Part shown: positions 47,286 through 58,439 of the stretch, one piece after another
Layout of the letters: the number at the start of each line of letters is the position of its first letter
How positions within the stretch are numbered: position 1 is the first letter of the stretch
NCBI RefSeq assembly: GCF_963583255.1
Contig: NC_084811.1
Location: 18,928,088-18,992,087, forward strand
DNA length: 64,000 nt
Source of the DNA: Pyrus communis
Lineage: Eukaryota > Streptophyta > Magnoliopsida > Rosales > Rosaceae
Reading direction: 5' to 3'
Made by a program: the position numbers and the translations under genes
The notes under the pieces: generated by a model
The model's input: only the letters and a program-made list of their open reading frames with translations
The model's database searches: none
Told to the model about the DNA's origin: nothing

Positions 47286-48120
47286 GGTGGCGTCACACGC
47301 CATCACGCGCAAGTGGACGTGCCGCCGTTTCATGCGAGTACAGCTGCAGTCACCGTGCCGGTGGCCACGAGCCGGTCATCGGATATAGCTGATTTCCATT
47401 GAAGATTATGTTATGTCTAACGGACGCCATTGCTTGTCGCCATTAAAGTTACGGCGACACCGTTGACCATCGCCAAAGCTCCAGAAAAGACTTAGAACTC
47501 GAACCAGAGTTCTAATCAGCTCGATTCTTCATCCAAATTTTGACAGAATTGTACAACAAGTTTTAGAAATTTACCTAATCCTCGATATGAGTTGATTTGG
47601 GACTGATTTGGAACGGGTTTATTGTTTCACCGTTTTCTAGAACCGAATTGTAGAGGTTAAAAACCTCAGATCCATTTTGGATCTTCACCAAAATCATACC
47701 AAAAGTTCAGAGTACTTACCAAAACATGAAGATTTCGAGTTGAACCCATCCTGGATTTGATGAAGCTTCACTAGACATCTTAAGATTCCAAGTACGAATT
47801 CCCTACCTGGAAAATATTGAAGATGATCTCGAGCTCGATTAGGCTCGGTTCTTTCAAGTTCGCACTTAAACTTGCAGAATGCCTGTGTAGTGAGTTCGTG
47901 CCTTACCTAGTAACGATTTTCACATGCAAGGGCAGCACCATGCTCACCAAGCTTCACAGAGTGGGGTTGTGATATTTTGAGAGACAAATTTCTCTTGGAT
48001 GGTGAAGGTTATGGTGGTTTGGCACTCGGCTAGAGAGAGTGAAGGAAAGAGAGGTTGCATAGTTAGAGAAAGAGAAAGTCTCGTGTAAAGAAGGGAGAAG
48101 AGGACCGAGGATGAGGATTA
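47286..48120. other. Non-coding spacer, possibly LTR-derived
   Basis: No frame was recognised. The more GC-rich 47280-47480 and the purine-rich 48020-48115 could be the outer part of the LARD-like LTR, but there is no second copy to prove it. Confidence 0.35.
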
Positions 48121-48299
48121 AGGTACCGTTTGGTACGCAGATGGGATGTGATGGAATAGGATGGAACAGGATGGAATGAAACGGAACCTTATGTTTGGTA
48201 TGCGCATGATGGGACGGGACAATTGTTCTGTTCTATGTTTGTAAGCGCATGACGGCAAGGAACTAAAAGATTAAACGACTAACTTACCCCTGTTCCGCT
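48121..48299. repeat. MITE-like repeat, cut by the Tat2 insertion
   Basis: Starts GGTACCGTTTGGTACGCAGA and contains repeated GGGAT-GGA-C phrases and a second GTTTGGTATGCGCATGATGG. It runs into the Tat2 LTR. The family was not determined. Confidence 0.45.
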
Positions 48300-48447
48300 T
48301 GTTGTTTGGTACAATTGTGAACACGAAAATTCCTAAAACAAGAACACATGTACAAAATATATTTTGTATTGATTTTGGGGTTACAATCTCTTCTATGAAT
48401 TTAGCCTCTGATTCCATCTTCGTAAAATGTAGATATGTGGATGGGCT

Positions 48448-48835
48448 GTTGATCCAAAAAGCCGTCGGGGGTTTGGTCTAGGGATGAACAATTATGCAGA
48501 TTTATTGATGTTGTTGATCCAAAGGGCCGTTGGGGCTTGATCTTAGGATGAACAGTTGATGAACGGATCTTCAAGGGCTTTTGGGCTTGATCTTGAAGAA
48601 CGGGTTGTTTGTTGATCCAAAGGGCCGTCGGGGCTTGATCTTGGGATGAATAGTTGATGAACGAATCTTCAAGGGCTTTTGGGCTTGGAATTGAAGAGTG
48701 GGTGAGTGGATTTGTTCATGATGTTGATCCAAAGGGCCGTTGGGGCTTGATCTTAGGGATGAACAGATGATGAATGATGAACGCTTTCTTCAAGGGCCGT
48801 TGGGGCTTGATCTTGAAGGAGGATTTGACGAAGAA
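48448..48835 (-). repeat. Alternating ~45-50-bp repeat units inside the Tat2 LTR
   Basis: About seven units. Plus-strand forms alternate between GATCCAAAGGGCCGTTGGGG-CTTGATCTTAGGATGAACAG and TTCAAGGGCTTTTGGGCTTGATCTTGAA. The second type starts TTCAAG and ends CTTGAA, so each can fold. They lie downstream of the TATA box, so they would be in the transcript. Confidence 0.8.
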
Positions 48836-48947
48836 TGAAGAGGGCTTTCTTGATCCTTTGGGATTTGCTTGAGAGCTCTAAAGTTTCAAAGCTTCAAGGT
48901 TTTGGAGTGATGTCAATTGGTGAAAGAAAAATGAATGAAATTGGCTT

Positions 48948-48957
48948 CTATTTATAG
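48948..48957 (-). promoter_or_regulatory. TATA box in Tat2 LTR
   Basis: The minus strand reads CTATAAATAG about 210 bp inside the LTR, a strong TATA match. Confidence 0.7.
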
Positions 48958-49165
48958 AAATTTTCAAGGCCTAATTTTGAATATAATATTCAGATGAAAT
49001 AAATCATTTCTACCAGGTGTTGACACATGTCCTATTTGATGACTTTTTTGATTCATTTCGATTTTTCGTTGAGTCACTTGCTACTTGTAAAATTTATGTG
49101 ACACGTCAGTGTTGAAATTTTATTTATTGGTCAACATTCATTTCACCGAAATTTCGATGTCTACA

Positions 49166-49182
49166 GATGCCCCCACTTCAAG
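49166..49182 (-). other. Polypurine tract (Tat2)
   Basis: The minus strand reads CTTGAAGTGGGGGCATC immediately before the LTR start TGTAGACA. Confidence 0.75.
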
Positions 49183-49239
49183 GCGCGTCACATACATGTG
49201 CTTGTCATGTGTAGGAGATACGTTTTGAAGTCCCTTAAT

Positions 49240-49705
49240 GCAGATGTCGATCCAAGGGCCGTCGAGGTTTGATCTTGAAATGGACTAGAAATTTGTTCAA
49301 GGGCTTTTGAAGCTTGATCTTGAATTAGGCTGAAAGTTTTCTTCAGGGGCCATTGAGGCTTGTTCTTGAACTTTGTTTGAAATTTCTTCAAGGGCCGTCA
49401 AGGCTTGATCTTGAATGAAATTGGACCACAAGGAGCTTCACGTGGTAGATCTTTGCATTTGTTAACTTTCCACAACTTTGATCTTTGAACGGGGTTGGAG
49501 GATTTTATGGTTTCCTCCAATTGTTGACTTTCCACAGGCTCAATCTTGAACTGGGCTAGGGGGTTTCTTCTGCTAGAGTTGCACCATATGTCTGAATTTG
49601 CTCTTTTTATCTGGAGCTGAACTTGATTCACGGGTGGTGTACATTTGAACTTAAACAGGACTTGTGATTTCTTCAAGGGCCGTCGAGGCTCGTTCTTGAA
49701 TGGAA
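49240..49705 (-). repeat. Same repeat unit in the Tat2 3' spacer, five copies
   Basis: Five further copies of the TTCAAGGGCCGTCGAGG-CTTGATCTTGAA type, just inside the 3' LTR. Small frames across this block come from the repeats. Confidence 0.78.
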
Positions 49706-49952
49706 TTGGACCACGAGCGGTCTCATGATTCGGACACATGGCAGGCAAGTGTGAGGTGGAGGTGATGGCCTGTTTCTTTGTTCAATCTTTCCAATTCATA
49801 TTGAAGAGGGTTAGGAGATGAATTGGCACGTGTTTTGTTATGCTTGTCTCCATATGCTTCAATGTATCATTTTCCCTTGCCTCATTTGTTCTCCAGGCAG
49901 ATGTGGTATCTTCTGCTGCCCTGTCTATTTCCCCAGTAGAGCGATGCTAGGT

Positions 49953-50598
49953 AAGCAATCAGGGAAGGGTTCCAGGCAGTCGGTTCCTGACTGGAAGTTT
50001 GAGTTCAAGTTTCGAATGATTGCTCTCTTTCTCTTTATCCTGCAGGTAAGAACAAGGACAAAGAAATGGACAGGCAAAAAGCATGATATGAGATACTCTT
50101 GCTTTCGAAGAAGTGGTGGTGATTTGACAGCATTGCACAGCGAGGCTTTGCTCTTCGGTGATGATGCCAGCGAAAGGTTGTTGAAGCTTTTCGAGCTCTT
50201 TGATTAGAGCAATGATGCCGAGCTTGGTTTTGACTTAGACTCCTCCATCTGGATTATGCCATTCTGCAGGGAAGGGCGTCGTGCTATAGTGATCTGTTCC
50301 AGCTCATCATTGATCTTTATCTTCAATCTCTTGCCGTGTTTGTTCCTGATGCAGGAGTTGAATGCAACCTTTGCATTTAAATGGTGCTTCAGAACATTAC
50401 TTCTCAGCAACGATGAGTATTCGAGAGCAACATAAGGAAAGCAACCAGGCAAAGGTTCCAGGCAATCAGTTCTAGGTCGGAAGTTTAATTTCAGGTTCTG
50501 ACTGATTACTCTTTTTCCCCTTGTCCTGTAGGTAAAAGTAAGGGTAAAGGAAAAGACAGGGAAAAAGCATGATATGAGATACTTTTGCTTTCAACCCT
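49953..50598 (+). repeat. Duplicated ~155-bp module in the Tat2 3' spacer
   Basis: 49953-50109 and 50438-50598 are diverged direct copies sharing GGTTCCAGGCA, a CT-rich tract, CCTG(C/T)AGGTAA and AAGCATGATATGAGATACT. Each centre combines a splice-acceptor-like tract and AG with a donor-like GTAA on the plus strand. Confidence 0.75.
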
Positions 50599-51254
50599 GA
50601 TGATATGTGATACTTTTGCTTTGGTGTCATTTGTTTGCAAGGGTATTCCCGGAGAAGAAGAAAACTGGGCATTTCGAGAGGCTCTACTGGGAGTACTCTC
50701 GGAGGTGAGGAAGGGTTTGGGCATTTTTTGCAGGTCTGCCTTGCCATGAAAGACGAAGGTCGACATATATAGGGATTTCCCAATAGCAAGTGGTGGTACT
50801 GTTCTTTTACTATTGTTGGCAACTATTGGGTAATTGAAACAGTAAGATTCACGTGTTTTCGACTTTGTCAGAAATATTTTGACAAAGTTGCCCATAATGT
50901 CCGCAAAGCTGAGGTTGCGTGTGAAAGGTGCTAACAAATTTTGATCCTACAAATCCGGCTTTTGAAATTCAAAGAGTGATGACTCCTTGATCCTTGAACA
51001 AGCAGCCCGACTTTTGAGGTTTGGAAGGTGATACCTCTTTGATTTCTGAACAAACACCTCTTTGATTTCTGAGCAAACATCTCTTCGATTTCTAAGTGAA
51101 CAGCCCTGTTGCCCTTTTTTTTTAATTTTTTTATATAGAGGCAACAATTGTGTTTCAAAAGCACGCTTGAGAGTTGTTGACTGTAGAAGCTACCCTCCTT
51201 GTATTTCTGAGATTTTGATTCATCTGACCTTTTCTTCCTTCCTCATTTTTGCAA
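50599..51254. other. Tat2 3' spacer with short tandem repeat
   Basis: No gene was seen. 51030-51103 holds three 23-24-bp units of the form CTCTTTGATTTCTGA-CAAACA. The small frames here are not convincing. Confidence 0.5.
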
Positions 51255-51865
51255 ATGGCCTGCCCGTTTGATCGTTGTCTTGATTTAAATGTTGGGGAAG
51301 ATGCCAACATGCCTTCTCAAGACAACATATGGCACCCATCCTTTGTATCCCCAACGGTTCTCTTATAGTTGGGGACTCTGTGATGAAGAACGACATAACC
51401 ACTACGATGGTTGCTAGAAATCTTCTCACCCCCAAGGATAACAGGATCCTTTCCAAGCGGTCTGATGAGCTGGTAGTTCAAGACTCTTTGGCTTTCAGTG
51501 TTCAGTGTGCGAGCTCTGTATCGAACATGGGCCAACGCTTTCTTGCTCGAACTCGTCAAGTTGAGTCACTTATGGCTGGGGTGGCGAGTCTTAAGCAAGA
51601 GATTAGAGGGCTTAAGCATGAAAACAGAGACTTGCACATGCTTGCCAATAGTTACTCAACGAGCATGAAGAGAAAGCTTGACCAACTTCAGGAATTCGAA
51701 AATCGGATTCAGAGTGACCATCAGATGTTTGTGGCTTTACTCCAGAGGCACCTATTGCATTCGACCTCTGGAGTTTTACCGAGTATTGAGGCTCCAAACA
51801 ATCAACCTCTAGCGCGTCTTCTTCGTAGAGTTCCGCCGAGTGATGAGGCTCCACCTGATCAATGA
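51255..51865 (+). pseudogene. Tat2 antisense ORF A: coiled-coil protein
   Basis: Plus-strand frame, opposite to Tat2 gag-pol. ATG at 51255 opens a short frame with DLNVGEDANMPSQDNIWHPS that stops near 51366. The +2 frame is then open from 51329 to 51865 (178 codons). It encodes SVMKNDITTTMVARNLLTPK and then a heptad-rich region (about residues 70-140 of the 178) with SLKQEIRGLKHENRDL and KRKLDQLQEF, a predicted coiled coil. The tail is rich in Pro. One frame change near 51340-51365 separates it from its likely start. Rosaceae annotations contain similar hypothetical proteins (memory). Role unknown. Confidence 0.6.
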
Positions 51866-52382
51866 AGGCTTCCTCCTATTTGTTTGCACATTCTTGTAAA
51901 ACAAAAAAATTTTATTTTTTATTTTTTATTTTTTATTTTTTACTCATGTATATGCACATTCTTGTAAATTTTCAGAGATATCAATAAATGAGTTTTCTTT
52001 CATTCAATTTTTTTTTTTTTTCCCTTCTTCTTCTTTTCTTTTCTTTCACATGGTGCTGATCCACCATTCATTATATATATAATTTTTTTTTTTTTTTTCA
52101 CATGGTGTTGTGCCCCATCCGATAACCTTTCTCCCCTTTAGATGGTGTCTGATGCATTCCCCATTTTTTGTTTCTAACTTTCAATGATTTTGTCGCCACC
52201 ATATTTATTTTATTTTATTTTTTAATTTTTTTAATTTTATTATTATTATTACTTTTTTTTTTTTGACGTGTTAACAGTAATAGCCAGCATTTTTTTGCAT
52301 GCTGCCACTGCCGATGCACCAAGATTCCACCTCTCTTTTTTTTTTTTTTTTTAGAATAGTGCCCATGCACCAAGATTTCACT

Positions 52383-52440
52383 ATATATATATATATATGT
52401 ATGTATGTATACATATATTACATACATATATATATATATT
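52383..52440. repeat. AT/GT microsatellite near-palindrome
   Basis: (AT)n, then GTATGTATGTATAC, then ATACATATA and (AT)n again; it folds on itself. Confidence 0.8.
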
Positions 52441-53127
52441 TTGATGGATGTTATCTGGCGCACTAAACATTTTTTACTATTTTTTTTTTTATTCTTTGAC
52501 GGACAAGTGAAGTGGAGAGCATGGGTTTTCCTCGCTGCATCGCATCTTTCTCTACATGCAAACCATTCTTATCTGCATAGTCACTGCACCATTCTTTTGC
52601 TTTATTGGGTTATTCTACACACACACATATATAGATATGTATATATATGGGATCGAACCGTCACTACTTGACCATTGCACAACCACTGCATTGCTGCCTT
52701 GCACCGTTACTGCATGGTCGTCCGTGTGCCGCTTACTGAAAGCTCAACCACAGTCATTTCATGTTGCGTTGCCGATCCTGTCTCTTGCTGCACTTTGAGC
52801 AACTCCGACATCTTTTTATCCTACTTATCTCATCTCTCGTGGATTTTCCTTGCGAGAAGTAAGGCCTCTTTTGCATCCCTTGCTTCCTAAAGCCTCAATA
52901 TCTCCAACAATATTCTTAAAGACCTCTCCCATTCATCCAATTGATCCGTGGCTCGTGGTGCACGCAGCAGGTGCTGGAGCGAGGGTGTTCAAGATGGCAA
53001 ATGTGTCGCAGTCTAATCCATTGAAGGCACGGTGAGGAGGGAGAGAAGGCAGGGCCATATCCTTTGCAGTCTTTACTCGGTGAGGCTTATTTGTTTTAAG
53101 TTGAGGACGTTTTCCATCTTCTGAGCC

Positions 53128-53222
53128 ATATATATATATATATATATATATATGTTTGCGTGATTGTCCCATCACCGTTCATATATATATATATATATAT
53201 AAATACACACACACACACATAC
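53128..53222. repeat. Compound AT and AC microsatellites
   Basis: (AT)13 at 53128-53153, another (AT)n at 53180-53200, and (AC)6-7 at 53206-53218. Confidence 0.85.
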
Positions 53223-53689
53223 ATACTTATAAAATGTAATATCATGTGTCTATTTATATATCTAACATATGCACCCCACCGATGGATTTCTTTATTGCAA
53301 TGCTAGAAATCTTCAATTTTGGGAAGACAAAGTGATGTCGGGACCCTCACGAAGTTTTCAGAGATGTGGCTGTTGGTGGTGGAGTGAGCAGGATGTGGGT
53401 GTACCTGTGTTTGTGCAAGAAACTGCAACGGGGTTTCCGCTGTGCAGTGCCTTTTGATCATAGTTTTCCCTCGATAGTGCGCTGCCGTGTGGTGTTGTGC
53501 AAGAGACTACAACGGGACTTCACTGTGTAATGCCTTTTTGTCACATTTTTCTTTTGGTACTGTAGCGTGCTTTGAAGAACCGTCTTGTAGCTGCCCTCTT
53601 TGCTGTGCTGTTCAAGTTTTGTGGCAGATTTTTTTTTTTTTTTTTTTTCGATCATGGTATTTTTTAAGTGTTTTAAGAGCAACTTCATC

Positions 53690-55767
53690 ACCATCGTTGT
53701 GAAGGAAGGCGATTCGTAAGATAGGGGAACGACGTTGAAGCTTTACGGGCCACTGATTGGTCCTAAGGCGCTTACTCTTCCCACAAAAGACAACTCCATG
53801 CATATTAAGTCGTGGTCTTCTGAAGTATCTTGGGAGATGGTAGACTCTGTTTAACCAAATACAGAGAAGAAGGCGTGCATATTGAGGATTCTTATCTTGA
53901 ACCCTTCGCACCATGCTCGTGACAATCATCCGGCTTCGTTTGAGCTTCTTGGTGATCACATCTGCAGCGGAGCTATGGCTTGGAGTGATACCTTATCGAC
54001 TACTGGAGAAGCTTTCTTTGCTGAGTCTTATTAGGAGTGGCTTGAAGATGTCTTGAGCTGATCTAAAAATGTGCTTACTAGCATAGGCCTTTACCATGCT
54101 GTATACGCATCTTTGTTCAATTATAATCTCCATCATTCCGTCTTTCACGCGTTCTTCAAGCATTGGTGTTCAGCGACTAACACACTTCACACGGTGCAAA
54201 GAGAGATGTCAATTTCACTTTGGGAACTTCACAAGATAGGGGGCTTGCCGATCCAAGGTAAGTTTTATGACGAGGTCATTCCTAGTGCGAAGGAACTTTC
54301 TCTTTGCAATAGCCGAGGATTGCCTGCGAGTTGCCGCTGTTTGTTTTAGGCGTATCACAAGCTTTCCCAAGATGCTCAAGGTAAATCAGGCGTAAGATTT
54401 CTTCATGGATCCGATTTTGGTATTGGGAGGACATGAGGTACAAGAAGTCCTTGAAGAAGAGAGGTTGCAACAGGACCACTAAGCCAAAGGGAAACCATAT
54501 CCGTCTGGTGCTATTGGTTCAACTAGGCGCCGCTCTCCTGCCGAGTTTAGAGCATTTGAGGACCTTGGCATAGGATCAGAGCATGTGGAAGAATCTTACC
54601 TAGCGGCTTTCTTAGCTTGCTGGCTTTGTAAGTTTGTTTTTCCAATAAGCGATGCCAACTTTGTTCGTCATGGAGTTTTCAAAGTTGCTAGCAAGATGAC
54701 CGCAGGTGAATCTTTTAGCCTTGCTATCCCAGTCTTAGCCAACATTTATAATGGCTTAAGTGTTGTTTCGAACTCGACAAGCATTGAAGATCATGCTGCG
54801 GTACTTCCCTACCACTATGTGTATGGTTGGTTGGGTGAGTACTTCGGCACTCATTTTTCTTCTTCAACTTTAGACAAGTCAGGGTCTTCTTCTCCGACTT
54901 CAGTCAAGCTGGGGCCTTTGATGATGCAGTATTATGGCGTGCTTTCTGCGAAGAGCCTCGATGATTCACAGGCGCAAGCGCTGTTTAGAAGTTGTGAAGG
55001 CTTGAGGATGGACCACTTGGCAAGAGTTGGTTCAGTACGGCAAGGCATCATGGATGATTCGCATATCCACTTCTCAGACTTGTCTTACCTTATAAGTCTT
55101 CGCGCGGCGTATGTTTCTTTGTGATAAGAAGATAGATGCATCGTTCAGCCATATAGTCCCAACCGTTTCAGCAGACAATTTGGTTTTGTCCAAAATGTGC
55201 CAGGCAAGCTGAAGGAAAAAAACCAATCAGAATCCTTGCAGGCCGTGTATATGCATTGGGAGTCTTGTACCCGTGTGTGTACAAATGCTTCTATCACCCT
55301 GCCGGCCAAAGACAAGTTCAAGAGTAATTTAGTGACCCGTGCCTACGTAAGTTGGTGGTCAGAGGTACGTTATGAGAACTTGGGGATGGCAAGTGGTACC
55401 AATTCTTCTCACTCACGCCATGATGTGTTGAAAGGGGGTTGTTATGTGGTTCCTACGCAGCTGGTACTTTTTGATTGCACGAGTGCAGCTCCCTTGCAAG
55501 ATAGACCTGTGGTTTTAGTCCCTCAATGCGTGCGCTTGTCTTCTCAACATCTGGATGCTTCTGAAGAGGCCGCTGACAAAGTTGATTTGCACAAAGATGG
55601 ACTTGTTTTGCAGCAGTGTCAACAAGTTTTAAACAAGTGACCACTTGAAGGCGCTCAGTTCGACAGTGATGTCAATTTTTGTCATAAAAAGAAAGAAGTG
55701 TTTAGGCTTCCTTAATTTGATAGCCGTGTGTCATTTGAGAAAGATGTATGCATTTTCTTCTCTCTTG

Positions 55768-55813
<46 letters not shown>

Positions 55814-56710
55814 CTTTCATTGTTTTAGCTTTTGTTTTTGTTTTCTTTAGGTTGGGCCTTCTTGTTTTTGACTTGGCAACTGTAGGTATTTATTCCTATA
55901 TAGAGATGCTATTTGGAGGCGACCTACCTACAGACGGGGAGATCAGGGGTCCGCCTGGTGCAGAGCTTGTTCCAAATCAACTAAGTTTCTCAAGTTTGCC
56001 GTGTGTAGGTGGAGGTATGCAAGAGCCCATCATACGTTTAATACCTTTACCAGCTAGCTCTGAGATCTCTCTAAGAAGGCCGAACCTTAGTGGTACTGAG
56101 TAACTTATCCATTGCATCAATCTTCGTGCGGCAATGAATATCAAGAGCCATATTGAGGGGAGGATTTCAAAGTGCCCGTTGGAAGACCCTGCGTTGTTCA
56201 AGGAGGATTTGTCGAAGCTTGTTTATGCGATTGATAATCTTAATGTTAATTCTTCGTCCTTGAAGATTAAGATTGTCGAACTTATGGCCGCTTCGACTGA
56301 GTATTCTTCCTTAAGTGCTATTTCCTTGAAGAAGTTGAGTCCAGATGTTAGAGCTCATCAACTTTCAACAATAGACTTGTCACTAACTCGAATCCGGTCT
56401 TCTCAGCAAGCTGCTTCAGGAGATTATCAAGTCACCAAGACTTCTTTAGCTTCCGTCCAGGTGCGTCTAGATGCGTTGGTACGTGAGCGAGAACAGTTGG
56501 GAATCGAAGCATCATAACTTGAAAGTATTCTCGTGGAGCAATGAGCTACTTTCTCAGTACCAGGATGAGATTTCACACCTAGAACAAGAGAAAAGCATGG
56601 CCATGGAGTTGCCCATCTTGTCTTCCGCCGAGGCAGAGATTTTGAAGACTTTGGAAGGCTTGCTTGAAGATTGCCTCCCTAGTTTTAAAGATGTAGCTTT
56701 CAAGTAGTGT
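53690..56710 (+). pseudogene. Tat2 antisense ORF B: plant mobile domain (PMD) protein
   Basis: Plus-strand coding remains, opposite to Tat2 pol. 54071-54349 has FHAFFKHWCSATNTLHT, then EMSISLWELHKIGGLPIQGK, the entry to the PMD fold (PF10536). 54585-55124 (179 codons unbroken) continues with FLACWLCKFVFPISDANFVR and SFSLAIPVLANIYNGLS, the PMD core. 55197-55640 and 55852-56103 carry less conserved parts. 56134-56707 is a helical, probably coiled-coil tail (LVREREQLG; EISHLEQEKSMAMELP). The pieces fall in three frames with some stops, and a T40 run at 55771-55810 interrupts it. Either a relic or a gene with introns; lesions favour a relic. Confidence 0.75.
55771..55810. repeat. T40 homopolymer
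   Basis: Uninterrupted run of 40 T inside the antisense PMD region; its length may be inaccurate. Confidence 0.9.
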
Positions 56711-56991
56711 TTTTTTTTTTTGTAATCAGGCTTTGGAGCCGACTTCATCCTTTAAAGAAATAAAGTATTCGCAATCTTGAATTTGTTCATTATTCTTCAA
56801 AGTGTTTGTGTTGTTGTTTTTTTTTTTTTTTTTTGGTGTGACTATACTTGAAGTTTTGAAGTTTCAAGTTGCCTACGTACCCTCGGTTGAGAAGGGATCA
56901 AGTCATAACGTAGTTCAAATGAATGATTTTGATGATGATTTTGCCATACGCAGTTTATGCTCTTGCAGGACAGGAGTGTGGTGTGTTTGTT

Positions 56992-58430
56992 TTAGGGGTA
57001 GTAGCGCTTCAAGAATCTACCATTGATGGGGCCGATCTTCAAACCATCTTCTGCCATGATTAAGTAGGCGCCGTTGGTGTAGACCTCTTGTATTACGTAT
57101 GGTTCATCCCATTTTGATGTGAACTTGCTTTTTGTTTTGTGAGTTGTGATGATAGGCCTACACAATGCGAGGACGAGATCTCCAGTTTGGAAGGACCTTG
57201 GGCGGACCTTCTTGTTGAATTGGATAGCTGTGCTTTGTAGCATTCCAAGTGTTGTTGAGCTTCAAGCCTTCTCTCATCTAGCACTTCCAGCTCTTGAAGG
57301 TGCAACTTTGCATTCTCTTCATCAGTCAAGCTTTCTTGTATAGCCATTCTTAGTGAGGGGATTTGACTTTCGAGCGGTAGAATAACTTCCACGCCATATA
57401 CGAGAGAATAAGGCATAGCTTGGGTGGGAGTCGTATGTGTAGTCCTATATGCCCAAAGTGCTTCACTTATTCTTTCATGCCAGTCTCTCTTTGTTCGACA
57501 TATTACCTTCTTCAAGAGGTTGCACATCGTCTTGTTAAATGCTTCTGCAAGACCGTTGCCCAAAGCATGATACATGGAAGACTTGTGCTATTTGAACTTG
57601 TATTTCTCGCAAAGCTCATCTACGAATCGGTTGGAGAATTGTTTTCCGTTGTCAGTGATAATGTGGCGAGGTACACCATATCGGTAGATGATATGCTCTT
57701 TGATGACACGGACGACAGTCTCCTTCTTGACTTCCCTTAGGGGTAAGGCTTCAACCCACTTGGAAAAGTAATCTGTTGCATCTAGGATGTAAACTTCTCC
57801 TGCAGATGACTTTGGACTAATTGGCCCTACAACGTCCAATCCCCATGCGTCGAATGACCATGAAGCAGCTGTAAGGTGTAATGGTTCAGGCGGTTGATGT
57901 ATGAAGTTGGCATGGAATTGGCAGGCTTGGCATCTTTTGGCATGTTCCAAGCAATCCTTTACCATGCTTAGCCAGTAATAACCCATTCTTTTAAGCTGGA
58001 AATGCAGCTTTGGTCCAGACTGATGCGCTTCACAAACACCTGAGTGTGCCTCTTCCATGGCTTGATTGGCTTCTTCCTTGCCTAGACATCTTAGAAGTAT
58101 CCCTTCAAAAGAGCGTCGGTAGAGTGTTCCTTTGTAGTAAAGGAAGCGGGGTGCTCGCCAACGTATTTCGAAGCGGTGTCTAGGATCATCTGGAAGCTTT
58201 CTGTGCTCCAAGTAGTCGATTAACAGCTGTCTCCACTCTTCAGCATCGACTGGAAGTACTGAGATGACATTTGTATCATCCAGTAGCATTCCAGTAACGA
58301 GCGGGATCACCCATCTTTGGCAAATTGGCACGTCTGCAGCTTCATATTTTCCTAGTGTCATACTCGAGGCTAGATTGGCGAGAGCGTTTGCCATTTGATT
58401 TTCCTTTCTTGGCATATGTTCTAATGTCAC
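56992..58430 (-). pseudogene. Tat2 integrase, one nonsense and one frame change
   Basis: Integrates element cDNA into the host genome. The 280-codon stretch 57588-58430 begins in the end of RNase H (HMPRKENQMANALANLAS). It has an HHCC zinc module (HSGVCEAHQ ... CQACQ) near 58050-57930, WGLDVVGPI with the first catalytic Asp and ITDNGKQFS with the second. After one TAG at 57588-57590 the same frame goes on with GLAEAFNKT (catalytic Glu) and WAYRTTHTT to 57093. A frame change near 57240 leads to the C-terminal segment SFQTGDLVLALCRP and INGRFLKRYYP ending 56992. All three catalytic residues are present, making it one of the least damaged genes here. Confidence 0.88.
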
Positions 58431-58439
58431 GGCCTTGAA

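Larger units (their letters stand above)
48300..49165 (-). repeat. Tat2 3' LTR (866 bp)
   Basis: On the minus strand it starts TGTAGACATCGAAATTTCGG at 49165, right after a purine tract, and ends CCAAACAACA at 48300. No second copy is in the window; the ends rest on TG...CA, the purine tract and the TATA box. Confidence 0.75.
51866..53689. other. Tat2 spacer rich in T-runs and microsatellites
   Basis: No convincing coding. It holds poly-T runs (52008, 52086, 52252, 52338), an AT/GT near-palindrome at 52383-52440 and AT/AC runs at 53128-53222. ORF-like stretches are short and lack domains. Confidence 0.5.

Noticed and set aside
48448..49705. CRISPR-like array
   Set aside because: Units are imperfect, adjacent and lack unique spacers of fixed length; plant retrotransposon LTR repeat.
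49398..49748. 116-codon minus-strand frame
   Set aside because: Its periodic FKNEP-RPLKK motif comes from the Tat2 spacer repeat.
49818..50207. 129-codon plus-strand frame in the Tat2 spacer
   Set aside because: Crosses one copy of the duplicated module; no recognisable domain, so not called a gene although it could be an antisense exon.
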